The notes under the pieces are model-generated. The model saw nothing but the letters and a program-made list of their open reading frames with translations. It was not told the DNA's origin and did not search any database. From NCBI RefSeq assembly GCF_014805625.2, contig NW_023998417.1, positions 14,162,871 to 14,226,870 of the forward strand: 64,000 bases of DNA. The letters run 5' to 3'. A program made the position numbers and the translations under genes. Of the stretch, positions 13,302 through 24,431 are shown piece by piece. The DNA is from Glossina fuscipes (taxonomy: Eukaryota; Arthropoda; Insecta; Diptera; Glossinidae). Numbering within the stretch: position 1 is the first letter of the stretch; each line of letters opens with the position of its first letter.

Positions 13302-13319
13302 GAACAATTGTGAACTTAC

Positions 13320-13452
13320 TTGTAAAATCATCCAGCTCTTCTTGCTCAGCCTCGGCAGCTAATTCTTCTGGTGTTTTCTTACGCCGCATTAAAGGATTCG
13401 GTTCCTCTTGCGGCGCCATTTCAACTACCTCTTCCTTTTTCTTAATGTTGTA
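13320..13452 (-). CDS. cpx: complexin, internal coding exon (end of central helix and C-terminal region)
   Basis: This exon encodes 44 residues plus one base, about residues 75-118 if the start exon adds 19. It opens with YNIKKKEE, the end of the SNARE-binding central helix; the leading Tyr matches the conserved Tyr of mammalian complexin (Tyr70). It continues with the fly-type segment EEPNPLMRRKKTPEELAAEA and ends DDFT plus A of the next Lys codon. The acceptor is a T run plus TAG at 13453, the donor is GTAAGT from 13319. The upstream exon joins in phase 0, the downstream one after one base. Sequence agrees with Drosophila complexin except for a few conservative changes, for example Val-Val-Glu-Met before APQEEP and RRKK for RKKK. 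The ATG in this exon is an internal Met, not a start codon. Confidence 0.96.
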
Positions 13453-16400
13453 CTAAAAAAAGTGAAATGAGAAGAAAACAAAAAATTACTTTCTGCAACA
13501 CTAACGCATCATTTATTCCCCCGAAATCGCATTCCCTCTTAAATCGACTTTTCTTTCTTGCCATCTATTAATTGATTACATGCTCTGATAGAATATTACT
13601 TTTTGTGACTTTTGCTAGACATTGCCCCCTACTAATTCTTTGCATGCTATCCAGATGCATAGAGAATGGGTCAAATTTTATGCGATAGCAATACACTTTA
13701 ACGTTTAGCCAAGTAAGATCCAAGTCTCCACGACAATAATAATAATATAATAAAAAAATATGTGTCCCATTATCCTACAACACACATAAAACCTTGGCCT
13801 TAAAGGCTTGTTCGCATACCAGTTTCATTTCGATTTCACTAATTTACAGTATAAAAGCAGAATCAGTTCCAGACACTTAGCCCGTGCTCGCCGTCAAGAA
13901 CCAAAAATTGTAGAGAGATTTATTAAATCTATTACTTGAGTCATCTCTTTAAGAATTTTCTGCAACTATGCACTAGAGTAGAGGTAGAGCGGTAAGGGGT
14001 TCATTAACGAGAAAGATTGGGGTAACGTTCGATTGATTGAAAATGTGAAATGGATTTCGTTTTCCTTTTACTTTTCTTCAACTTGAAAGGAAAAGAGTAA
14101 AGTGTAGGAAATAAATCTTCAGAGATATATTCCGGGACATATTCATCAGTTCATTTTGCGTTATATGAAAATATTTATATTGTATTCATTTTGCAGTTTA
14201 TTTAAATGAATTTGTTGGTTCACGTTAATTAATTCAAGAGCTATTTAGTAATAATTTATACAAAGTTAAATTTTAATAGATTTCATATTTGTATACAACA
14301 AAAGATGCCGCAAAGAATGCCGTTTACACACTGCACTGGTATTACTATACTCGCCATTGAATGCATACATATAAATATTGTCCAACACTCTCTCTGTCAT
14401 TACATATGAACAACATTGTCTCACCGCAACATTTTGTTAATTAACTCAATAAAACTTAAATTAATAGCCACAAATGCGTAGAACGGTAACTCGGTGGATG
14501 GTAGCTGTGTGCATGTATGTATGCATACAGCCATCTACTCTCCTCATATATGGCAGTTGTGTATGTGCACACATATATTAAGTTGACTGTGTATTGCATA
14601 GTTTAGTTTATTGTTCAATGTTTCATGTATGCGAGGCAAACTTGCTGAACGTCCGCTTGCAGTGGTAATGGTCATTTATAGTTGCTTGGTGCACGCGGAC
14701 ACACTGTATTTATACGCTGTCGAGTATGTGTTCAATTTAATGTCCCTAAGTACATGTAACACTATTTATTAGTTGTCTTTGATACACACAGTATATGTTT
14801 GAGTATATGTTTGCCGTTTGTGTGATTACCACTAAATTATATATAAATAGCGATGCAAAGCACATACGACGCGTTCATAATGCTCCGTTATTTAAAGTTT
14901 TCCTGCTCACATTAAATTTGAACAATATGAGTAACATGTAATAGACATCGAAAAAAGAGGTGTGTACGGTTTTTCTTGCATAGGCGTGTGGACGTTATAG
15001 GCGTAAGTTTGCTAGTTTTGAGTGTATAACGAATGGGTCATTGTCTACCTCCACTGCAGCTTATTGCAACCTATCGCTTATAAATCATTTGTTAAAATAC
15101 TCAATAATATCGGTCCGATGTCATTGATATACATTTGCTAAAGGTTTGTCTATTGCGCGGACTCCCTAAAGAATATATATATTCGGTCTATCTGTGGCTT
15201 GAAATTTCGACCACAATCATCTTGAAACTTTATATTAAGATAAATCGGAGGCTTTCCATCGTCAACTGACAGCTTCTGAGAGTTTTCCTAAATCTTTAGA
15301 TTAGCTCGAGAATGTTAGGAAATCGGTTGCCGCGTAATAATTGCGTAATAATTCTCAGTAAGTTGTATGCGAAGCGCGGCTTGAAAAATGCATAATAAAC
15401 GACGTACACGAGTTGAACTTTTTTCTTTTTTTAATAAAAATATTGTTTTCCATTTTGATATGCTTTTACACTTTTGAAATAAATATAATATATATACATA
15501 TATATTTTATTCAGTTATTAGTATGTTCAAGTGTTTAAAAGAGAAGAAAAAAAATAAAATATTTGGTACTTGTTTTTTTTTTTTTTTCTTTTTGCTTTCA
15601 TTTCACAACCGAATGAGTCTAATTACACTTTTCGAAAACTTTCTTTTTTGTTGTTTTTCATAGCTCGCTCTGCTCTATGAATTTATTATTTTTTAGATTT
15701 TCCGAAATTCTTGTTATCGTTATCGCTTTTTTAATATGTTCTTGATTTTTTGGTATTGTCGGCAAATGACGTCACAATGATATCGTTGTTAAGCTCAGCA
15801 AGTAATTCAATCTGACTCCGTTAGGGAGTCGCTCAGTTAAAAAGGACTCCCTACTAGAGTCAATTTGAACTGCAACTGAATTGTAAAGCTACACTCGATA
15901 ATATATAATAATAAAAGCAGTGAAAAGGAAATTTTACTTTCAAGCCAATCGAAGATCCGAGTTACATCACAAAAAGGCATCGAATTTTTAACAAAAACTT
16001 TCTCGTTACGTTTTTTATCCGACATGAAGACCGTATTTTTGTTTATGTAGATAGTTTTTGTTTGAACTTTTTTAATTTTTTATTATTTAGTGTTTCATAA
16101 ACACTAAATAATGTCACACGTTGATGGTTTGCTTTTAAATTCCTTTCGGCATTAAATTTTGCTTATTACACAAACAACTATTTGTCGCAGTTCCATGTTT
16201 TTCACATAGTTTCACTTTACGTTACGTCAGAGAGTGCTGTTCGTATGCATGTGTTCGTGGACGTTTATCCTCATAACTATTGTACACTTGATTGACCCGC
16301 AAACTTTTTCGAAATGAAAATAATTTATTAGATTCTCTCCAGTCAAAGCTTTTGAAAAGAGTAGGGCAACAACAATAAGAAAAACAAAAAAAGGAGGTGT

Positions 16401-16960
16401 GAAAAGTCCTAAAGCGCAAAAAATAAATCAGATTTTTGTTTACTGTTTCCGTAAACATGTCATGTCGAAAGGCAATTTTCTCTTTTCCTATATTTTTTAT
16501 TTTATTAGTTTGTTTAGCGCTCTTCTCAGACCAACAAAATATTTCCCAATTGATAACAAGGGCTTGTGCAGAGCCTTTCTATTGATCTGAAATGTTGTCC
16601 CATAACACTGTGATGAACATGCGTTCAGCTCATCCTAGCTTTGCAATGGATGCTAGTCTATGGTGGCGTTACTCAATGGCCTGTTAACAGGTCTATCGGA
16701 TAAGGACGCTCACTAAACTGCTTGACGTTTCTATTACATTACCAGTAACAATATATAATAGAGCAAAAATAGGAAAAATCGTTTCGTCCATTAAGGTCCG
16801 TCTTCAAGGCAGTTGAAGTTTGCCAACAAAGCAGATTTATGTACCTAGCATTTCGATCGAAGGAATGGATTTCCTTTTATAATAATTTTGTTTACATTCT
16901 TTACTAGCATAACATTTCATAGGTTAATTAATCGGCTCTTGGGATGAATAGCTTACTTAC
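13453..16960 (-). other. cpx: cpx intron splitting the central helix (3,508 bp)
   Basis: The intron interrupts the gene between Lys and Tyr of the RDKYNIKK segment (phase 0). It starts at donor GTAAGT (from 16960) and ends at the TAG acceptor (13454-13453). It contains a perfect 14-bp inverted repeat at 16082-16112, a group of TAGGGAGTC inverted repeats at 15160-15168 and 15814-15853, and T runs. No gene was recognised. Confidence 0.9.
16082..16112. repeat. perfect 14-bp inverted repeat with 3-base loop
   Basis: The left arm ATTATTTAGTGTTT (16082-16095) and the right arm AAACACTAAATAAT (16099-16112) are exact reverse complements around CAT. As RNA from either strand this would be a tight hairpin. 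It sits 849 bp 3' of the donor at 16960 in the cpx transcript. Confidence 0.9.
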
Positions 16961-17127
16961 CTTATCACGTATATCTTGTCTCATCTTTTCACGTTCTTCT
17001 TCCATACGACGATGCTTCTCCTTGCGTCGTTCTTCAGCCTCACGAATGGCCTCCTGACGCTCTCTCTCCTCCTCTTCTGCCTTTTCCTTATCATCCTCGC
17101 CATCACCGCCATCACCACCTACGGCGC
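16961..17127 (-). CDS. cpx: complexin, coding exon with accessory and central helices
   Basis: This is the main functional exon: two bases finishing a Gly codon, then 55 residues (about 20-74). It begins AVGGDGGDGEDD, a Gly/Asp-rich linker, continues into the charged accessory helix (KEKAEEEERERQEA), and ends in the central SNARE-binding helix, with MRQDIRDK as the conserved signature. The acceptor is ACACAG (17128), the donor GTAAGT (from 16960). The next exon supplies YNIKKK, which restores the family consensus across the junction. If the intron were retained, translation would stop ten codons later. The frame continuing upstream of 17127 is intronic. Known role of the family: the central helix binds the groove of the assembled SNARE bundle, while the accessory helix restrains spontaneous release. 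Confidence 0.97.
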
Positions 17128-20100
17128 CTGTGTATGTGCGATGTGAAGAAGAAACAGAAAAAACCGAAAAATATTCAGTTCCAAAGGTCCCCAATGACAA
17201 TCAAATAATAATAATAAATAAATACGTAGGAGCAGTGCAGGAGCAAACCATTGATTTTGAACTATTCCTTATATGCTTTCTAATGCTTATTTTCATTCAG
17301 TTCAGTCAATATGCTTTGTTTTGTTGTGTTTTATTTGGACAATTTTAATGCATTCGTTTTGGTAACGATTTGGGTAATTATTTATTTATTTGAATGCCAT
17401 ATCGCATTCTGCTAATTATTATTTGCGGCAAATGACATTTACACTTTGTTGTGGCTATATACTAGTTTATATAGTTATAATTGCTATTGTGGTTTTTTTG
17501 TTGTTGTGGCGGCCTTTTTCATTACGAGTCCCTTTAAAGTTGGCCATTTTTCATCCAGGCCATCATGTTCCTATAATGGCCGATTAATAGCCGTTTAGCC
17601 GTTTAATTACGCACTTAGATTCTTGTCAGTTATTAACGAAATTACTATCGCAAGCTGATAATATCGATTTTGCTCTTTTCGAAATTATTTTAAAGCATAA
17701 CAGTAACAGTAAATGTAATAACAAAAATAAATACCTGAATGTACTTTGATAACAAACAACACGAGAATATTTTCTTAAAATTTAAAGTTTTAAGTTTTTC
17801 TAAAAAATGTCTAACAAATATGCTACAAGTTTTCAAAAACAAAAGTAAATATTTTCTATATTTACTCGTTGGCCCTTGGTCCCTGAGAATACTTGTTTAT
17901 ATGTAATGTTTGTAATTTTTCTTTATTGTAATTTTTGATTCCATCTTCAGTGTAACGAGTAAACCTCACATGTAAAGACAATGGTACAATGTACAAAGAT
18001 TTGTTTTGCTTCGCACCGAAAAAACAAACTTCAATGAACTTACGGTTACAGTTCTGCTCATGGAACAAATGTAGAATAAGTTTAATTAAAAAATTTGAAA
18101 AGTTCAAATATGAACAAAAAACCGTTGAAGAAAACTGAAACTAGACGTCTTAAAAAAATTGGAATTAATTTCAATTCCATTAGTCATAACATGTAAAGTT
18201 GTGTTATTGTGGTCTTTGGGAAATTTCTTATTAGAATTTAATTTAATATGTTATGTAAATAGATTTATTGTACTTTATGGGACTGTTTGTATGGATTACA
18301 GGAAAAATTCATTCATTTCGTTAATATTTTCTAGCATACTTTACGGTTCGAAAGGCATATTTTCAGTGGGACGGGACGTTCGAGACGTTTAGGTTCCATT
18401 GTGGTTTTTATAGTGTGTTTGCGCAATTACTTAATGTCAAAATGGTATTGACATTGATTTTAAACTCATAAGTTAAGTGCGTCCTAGAGAGGCAAACGAG
18501 AATTTAAAGTAGATGCAAAGTGCATTCTCCGCAAACTACAAAAGAAATTCTTGATTTACTTCGTATACCGTATATACTATACTATGCTGAGTGTATATAG
18601 ATGTTTACTGAATTGAAACTAAAAAGTACCTTTCGGATGCAAAACATTAAGAAAAAATATTAAAATTTGTGTAAAAGAAAATAAAAAGCTTCGTTTGCCA
18701 TGTAAAAATGTGGGTTCAAGGCGATACGAGAAGAGAAAGCACACAAGAAATCGTTCGCATTCAATTTACGTTTACGTGTTACGCAAAAGCTTTCCATAGG
18801 ATCTACCCATTTCGATGCTTCATATTTGATTGTTCCTTTTCAAAGTTATTTCTTAATAATTTTTCCACAAATGTTTTTCTTTATATGTTTTGTCAACTTG
18901 CAAAAGTCTGTCAGTCACCATAAATGCATAGCAAGAATATTTGCAAATTAAGTAAATTTCTTGATTCGGTTATGGGACCAATGGTAACTTCATCATGAAC
19001 CAAAACGAAACGAAAGAAAACGAATTTGTCGCGGTTGTAAGTTTTTCTCAGAAACTTTGCAGATGATTTCGCGAAACGATTATCTTGCATAACAGCAACC
19101 AATCTATAACAAATTGCGGTTCATTACCTTATAAAGGCTTACTTTTCAGAAGAATACTTGACCAACGTAGTCCAAATTTCCTACACAGCTTGTATTTTGT
19201 CACAAGTCGTGTTTTTTGCAAGAGCGCTTACAAAAGAAGACTGTCATCCCATGCAAGTTTTATGCATTCGCTTGATATACCAAAATGCTTTCGCCCAACA
19301 ATCCTTGTCGGGAATTTTTCGCCTCTGTTAAGACGACTTTTTGAAATTGTAGGGAGTGGTCGTGACTAACGTTGTTGGTACATACAACTTGAAATAGTGA
19401 CCGGTCTACGTCGCAATTCAGCGTGAGTTTCAAAGTTCCCTCTTACATGTGAATAAAAGTGAGTCAGTTTCTTTTTCCTACTCACTTAGCTCGATAGCAA
19501 CCGATTTCGGAGGATAGAAGCGTAAAAAAAAGAAAAAAGTTTCCTTTTTGTGGCATGCTTTTATATCGTAAAACGTAAAAAAGTGAAAAAGGTTAGCCTA
19601 GCATATATCTATATATATATATAGCTATATAATCATTGGAAGACTTTGCCCTTATTTCATATGAAACCTTCCATAAAATGCTGAAAATGTAGAGAATTTC
19701 TGTGAGAAAATAAATTTTCATTTAAATTTCAAAAAGCTGGCAAATGGTTAGTGTGTGTAATCCTGTATTGAAGTTTAATTAGGTCCCTCTCTCTGCTTCG
19801 CTATTAGCCGAAGCACTATTACTCGCTTCCTGCAGGATATTATTATTCATTAAACATAAACAAAAAAATCAGAGAAAGAAAAAGTATTTCTCTTGAGTAA
19901 AACATAAAATAGAGCAAAAAATTCCATTTCCTTACAAATGCGTTGAATAGAATTAAATAACAGCAGAAAAATAAAATGAAATTTTTTTTGTTCTCCAAAA
20001 TAAACTCGAAATGGTACGTAGACTAAAGCGCATTATAGAAAAATAGAATAAAGTTTTGTGAATAAAGTAAATCATTAAAAAAATTGAAACAAAAGAAGGT

Positions 20101-21908
20101 TGAAGATAATTAAATTAATATTTTTTTCACATTACATAAGATTTGTTTCATGTCAGCGAATTGTATTCTATTAAAAATCCGATTTACATTTGTATAAAGA
20201 CCTAATTAGGTATTTAATGCGGCCGTAGAAGTCTCCTTTCACTTTATGCAAACTCGTGAATATAGAGCCGCTTATGTTACAAGGCACGGGCGAAATTTAT
20301 CTGAAAATTTACTGTAAAAGCATTTGTGATGCGGCAAGTATATGGATTGGTTGAGACTGGTAGCCACTGGCGATTAAAAAAAAATATATTTTTATTACAC
20401 ACTTGAAGCATTCACTAAAAAATCTAAATTGATGATAACAGCAAATTGGTCAAGACTGTCATAATTTGATTTTACGTTGGCTTTGGGGTGACTCTTCGAT
20501 ACCCTCCACCGTAGTTATTGCGAGGTACATTCAAATAGGGAGTCGATCAGTCGACTGGTCGGTACAGGCACTACAGCCTGCTTTACCGCCAGCACAATGC
20601 TGAACGCTGCTATTGCGAAGTTTTTCTCACTACACTCTATTTCCACAAATCTTCGCCTATTGATTACGTACTTTAGCTGCTTATTACTCCCATTTATTTA
20701 CATAAGCGCTACAATAGGCGGTAGCGAAAGTATAGGCGGACATGTTAAGCTAGTATCGCTTTCGTGCGTCCTGTTCTTATGTGCTATGCTCATTACGAAT
20801 TTTCGCTACGAGATATCGCAACACATTCCCAGAACACGTGCACGTGCCATACCCAGGCATATGAAGCTATCACATCGATAAGATCTGATACGTAATGAAA
20901 TGTTGTTGAAGTGTGCAGACTTTCATTAGTTCGTTGCGAAAGCATTGAAAGGTTGAGAGAAAGGGAAAGACCACCACAGCGAAATCTTGTATAAGGAGAG
21001 CGAACAAAAACGAGATATTTCTATAAAAAGTTAATCAAAATTCATACGTGATCGCATGAGCTTGCAAAAGATGTGCAAGATATGGTAGTGGTCTGTTTTA
21101 AGATAGAATAGAACGGGAATAATCAACGCCAGTGATATACATGTGAAATGCTTTACTGACCTTAACCCTTGCTTATCATTTAGTGGAAGAGTAATCAACT
21201 GTTTGGTTGTAGTAGTGATTTCAAGATGCGTTTGTAGTTGAGTTTAAATGTTAATTATACGCACATTGGAATTTAATTTCAAATTGATTGAGACATTAGT
21301 ATAAAATTAGATGTGCGAGGAAGCACAATGTACAATGTAAATGAAAACGATTGAAAGGAGGGAAAGAAAATTTTTATATGCTTAGTTATTAACGAAACCA
21401 TTTGAATGCATAACCATTTCAATTCGCGTTTGAATGGATGGAAAAAGAAGGCAGAGCCAGAGAGAAATCTAAAGCCAAATAAGAAAATAGCATAAAACTG
21501 CATAATACCTCGAACCTTGCCATATCAAAGCAATAGCGATAGCAATAGCACTGGCAATAGCAAAGCATTGTAATGCAAGGGAATATTATGCAGAGTTAAA
21601 TGCAAATAAAGGTTTTAAACGGAAAAGAATTTAATTTAAAATTCAAAACCGGGGTCGAAAGAAATGCGGAAGTGAACGTTTAAAGTCTTTGAGCAAGGAA
21701 AGACCGCAATAGAACGATAGCAGAGAATAAACTATCATACGCGAAAAGAAAACCAAACCAAACCAAACCAAACAAACACCAGCAATAATAAAAAGGCAGC
21801 ATAAACATTTTAGTGGTTCCTGAGTTGATTGTTATTACAAAACCAAACAATACGTTTAATGCTCAGCAGTGAACAAGTGCACAAGTGCAACATAAGAGCA
21901 CTGAATTA

Positions 21909-21936
21909 AAATTGAAAATTGAAAATTGAAAATTGA
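21909..21936. repeat. 7-bp tandem repeat (ATTGAAA)
   Basis: About four consecutive copies of a heptamer lie 77-104 bp upstream of the neprilysin-like start codon. It may be part of its promoter region or 5' UTR, with no known function. Confidence 0.6.
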
Positions 21937-21968
21937 ATATTTCTGTGGTTCTACTTACTATATATCTA

Positions 21969-21974
21969 TATAAA
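21969..21974 (+). promoter_or_regulatory. candidate TATA box of the neprilysin-like gene
   Basis: TATAAA stands 39 bp before the ATG at 22013. If used, transcription would start near 22000 and leave a very short leader. A longer leader starting further left is equally possible; the in-frame ATG at 21974 is then a short upstream frame closed by TAA before the real start. Confidence 0.3.
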
Positions 21975-22012
21975 TGAAAAGTTGTGTGAAATCGTTTAAA
22001 AATTGCTAAACT

Positions 22013-24052
22013 ATGATTTTCAATTACTTTAAGTTAACGTGCTTAACTTTTGTCGTTGTCGTTGTCTTTGCGCATCTGGTTGCCGGTAAAGGACAAATCG
22101 TTAATATCAATCATGCGTTGGTAAACGATGTCCTACATTTCACATATGGCCTCGAAGAATGGCTGGACACTAGCCAGCAGCCTTGTGAGAATTTTTATGA
22201 CTTTGTCTGTGCACGCAGCGCGAACAGTTCAGAGGCTCAGCTGGATAAACGTCATCAACAGGAGCAATTGAAATTCGATCAATTCCTGCAGGCAGACGAC
22301 AACACAGACCAACTTATGGATGCCGAGTTAAAGCTAAAGTACTTTTACCAATCATGTCAGAATGCACGCAGCGCAGAGCATTTGAAATCTTCGCTCATGT
22401 ATCGCCTAGCCGGAGGCTGGCCAGCGATTGACATTGAAAATGCAGGAACAGTGCGTAAAAGGCGCAACATGACTTGGCTGCAAGTGTTGGGTGTTTTTCA
22501 CGAAGCCGGTGTACCGTACTTCTTCAAAACGAAAATCGAATTAATTTCTAATAGACGTGTAGTGCAAATTCAACCCGACGATAGTATGCGATTCAGTTTA
22601 AGAAAATTTGAACAAATGGCTGGTGAGGTAATGCAAAGCTATGACGTAGAGGCGGGACGGGCCCGTTTAATCGCCTTAGAGGTTTTATCCTTCGAGCGGG
22701 CGTCGCGTGACGTCATGAAATTGACAACCGATACTGCTCGCGAAAAGAAAGATAAAGATAAAGTACAAGAGTACTTTTATGAAGATTTTAAAAGTTCGGC
22801 TTTCGGTCCCCAATTGCAGCTCGATTGGGATACATATTTTCGTAAAGTAATGGGTAAACCATTGAAATCGTCAGATTTAGTTTTCGTTGGCGATGTACCA
22901 AAATTGAAGGAATACTTTGGTTTGCTGCAAAATACTACAATAACGAGATTTTTAAATTGGCTATGGATTGATTACCTAATGGGTGAGTGGACACGACAAA
23001 TGTGCACTTGAAAATCGCTTATCACTAGTGTATTCGATTAAATGCTTTCGTTTTTCAAAATTTTAGACAAAACCGTTGAAGATTGCCAGCAATTATCGCA
23101 AAATTATTTCGCTCCTCTTTATCAACATATTGTGGAACGTTCCGCTTTGAATAAAGTACAAATGGCTCAAATGTACAACGAATTGGGTCAAGTGTACGAG
23201 CAATTACTCTTGCATACGCCCTGGATCGACGAAATCACTCAAGAGTTTTCCCGCCTATTTTTGGGGCGTATTATGCACTTGACTTTGAACGGTGACGCAA
23301 AATTAGACGACGACCACGATTGCTTATCTATAACGTCGCGTAACTTTTATCGCAATTTGGAGAAAGCTCAACGATTTTTGGCGCAGAAATCTAAGCAACA
23401 ACAAAGTTTTGGGGACGGCAAGAAATACTCAAGCACCCCAACCACTAGATCTAGAGTAACGCAAAGTTCTGAAGAGTTTATGAAAATCTTTCTCATTACC
23501 AATGGATTACTGAAGCCAAATCAAAATCTTAGCACGCCACTGAATTATTTACTGGTCGGCGAACAATTCTCCGAGATGATGATCGGTGGCGGTAGTCTAT
23601 CAACTCCGGGAGCTTGGCGTAGCATGGATTCGGAACCGCAATTTGCGAAATTCGATAAATGCTTAACGAGACAACAACAGCAACGCAACAGACAACTGCA
23701 ATTACAAAAGCAACCAGTTTCGGTTAATCAAACACGAAATTTCAATTTGAATGACTTGATTTTAAAGACATTAGCTCAACAGCAAACCTGGCAGGCATAT
23801 GACCATTGGTTACGTCGGGAGGGCTTCTTGTCGGCACATTTGGATTCTCTTTTGCAGGCTGGTCGCTTAAAGATGTCGATGCGTAAACTTTATTTTGTAG
23901 TTTCCACGCTGGTCGACTGCCAACGCCATCCCCAACCCACGAGGCGCGAACTAATACACTCTTATCTAAGAAATTCTTTCGAATTCGCGCAGACATTCAA
24001 ATGTCAGCGCCTCGATCCATTAAATGCCATAAATAAATGTAAAATATTGTAA
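22013..24052 (+). CDS. secreted M13 neprilysin-like pseudoprotease (two exons)
   Basis: Exons 22013-22982 and 23067-24052 join after one base of an Asp codon, giving 651 residues. Residues 1-25 form a signal peptide with a VVVVV core. The M13 scaffold is clear: CENFYDFVC (58-66), FYQSC (111-115), GGWP (134-137), Cys330, a W-I-D-E-x-T match to the M13 helix (376-381), LNY (482-484), and the family C-terminus FKCQRLDPLN (634-643) with KCKIL at the end. The zinc site is absent: where HExxH should follow LNY the protein reads EMMIG (493-497), and no ENxxD motif precedes QAYDHW (566-571). The NAYY substrate motif is also not seen, and glutamine-rich inserts occur at 433-436 and 526-540. It should therefore be secreted and catalytically inactive, like many dipteran Nepl proteins, possibly binding peptides. 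Both exons are fully open, arguing against a pseudogene. Which Nepl orthologue it is cannot be decided. Confidence 0.9.
22983..23066 (+). other. 84-bp intron of the neprilysin-like gene
   Basis: The donor GTGAGT at 22983 and the acceptor ATTTTAG ending at 23066 bracket an intron containing the in-frame stop TGA at 23009-23011. Splicing yields ATG-GAC-AAA and restores the M13 sequence from YLM to DKTVEDC. An ATG at 23042 inside the intron should not be taken as a gene start. Confidence 0.9.
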
Positions 24053-24384
24053 ACGAAGAAAATTAAAAAAAAAACAAGAAAACGAAAAAGAAGGAGAGAA
24101 ATTAAAGTCAGGAATCTGGTACCTTGCATCTTCTTTCGTAATTCCGTTAAAATTTCAGAAATTTTGATATCCTTCTCTCTGCACTTGTAATCGTTAATAG
24201 GAAAACTAAAATTACGCTTGAGCTTAAGAGCTTCTAAAGCAAAACGTACAACAAGAAGCAGTCCGAACAGCGCGATTAACGGTTATCAAATGAATACACA
24301 GGACGTAAAAGTGAATCTGTCTTGGCGGTTACTGTTGAGCTCAATGATAAATAATTTCACATTATTGTTGTATATATAAATTCT

Positions 24385-24431
24385 ATTAAATATTTATCAA
24401 TTTTCATATTGTTTTCCCCACAAAGAATAAA
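24385..24431 (+). terminator. candidate poly(A) signals of the neprilysin-like gene
   Basis: ATTAAA at 24385-24390 and AATAAA at 24426-24431 follow the stop codon by 333 and 374 bp. A further AATAAA is at 24519-24524. Any of them could define the 3' end; their frequency in AT-rich sequence makes the choice uncertain. Confidence 0.4.

Larger units (their letters stand above)
4708..13319 (-). other. cpx: cpx intron between the exon ending DDFT and the CAAX exon (8,612 bp)
   Basis: The intron runs from the donor GTAAGT (13319-13314) to the acceptor at 4708. It contains simple repeats (GTC/GTT at 8431-8480; AT, AC and CAT/CGT at 12142-12343; A run with CAAA at 12689-12723; AT at 13243-13298 beside the donor) and a 13-bp stem at 13014-13044. 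If this fly has the alternative 7B terminal exon, it should lie here or left of 4634, but I could not recognise it. An open frame on the plus strand at about 10861-11133 is discussed in the findings. Nothing else resembling a gene was seen. Confidence 0.85.
17128..22012 (-). other. cpx: giant cpx intron, part to the left of the nested gene
   Basis: This is intron on the cpx strand. No complexin start exon (expected to resemble MAAFIAKQMVGNQLSAVKG, followed by a donor) was recognised on the minus strand. On the plus strand the last part holds the presumed promoter region of the neprilysin-like gene, with short tandem repeats: CAATAG-like units at 21531-21566, CCAAA units at 21751-21775 and four ATTGAAA units at 21909-21936. 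Open frames such as 20597-20881 have no recognisable protein family. Confidence 0.7.

Noticed and set aside
13216..13419. Minus-strand ORF starting at Met in MAPQEEPNP as a gene of its own
   Set aside because: It is the middle of the complexin exon 13320-13452; its Met is internal and the frame past 13320 reads through the intron and an AT repeat.
16928..17200. Minus-strand 90-codon ORF as a complete protein
   Set aside because: Only 16961-17127 is exon. The first residues come from the upstream intron and the last ten from the downstream intron.
20597..20881. 94-codon plus-strand frame with a hydrophobic stretch, upstream of the M13 gene
   Set aside because: Hydrophobic runs arise easily in T-rich DNA. 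No homology recognised and no link to the M13 transcript.
22969..22985. Match to the reverse complement of the complexin VGNQL codons
   Set aside because: It lies in the coding sequence of the M13 gene on the plus strand and the rest of the complexin N-terminus is absent.
23742..23996. Minus-strand ORF inside the M13 gene
   Set aside because: It is an antisense shadow of the second exon with no recognisable features.
23042..24052. Separate gene starting at ATG 23042
   Set aside because: The ATG lies within the 84-bp intron. The M13 family sequence continues smoothly from the first exon through the splice junction.
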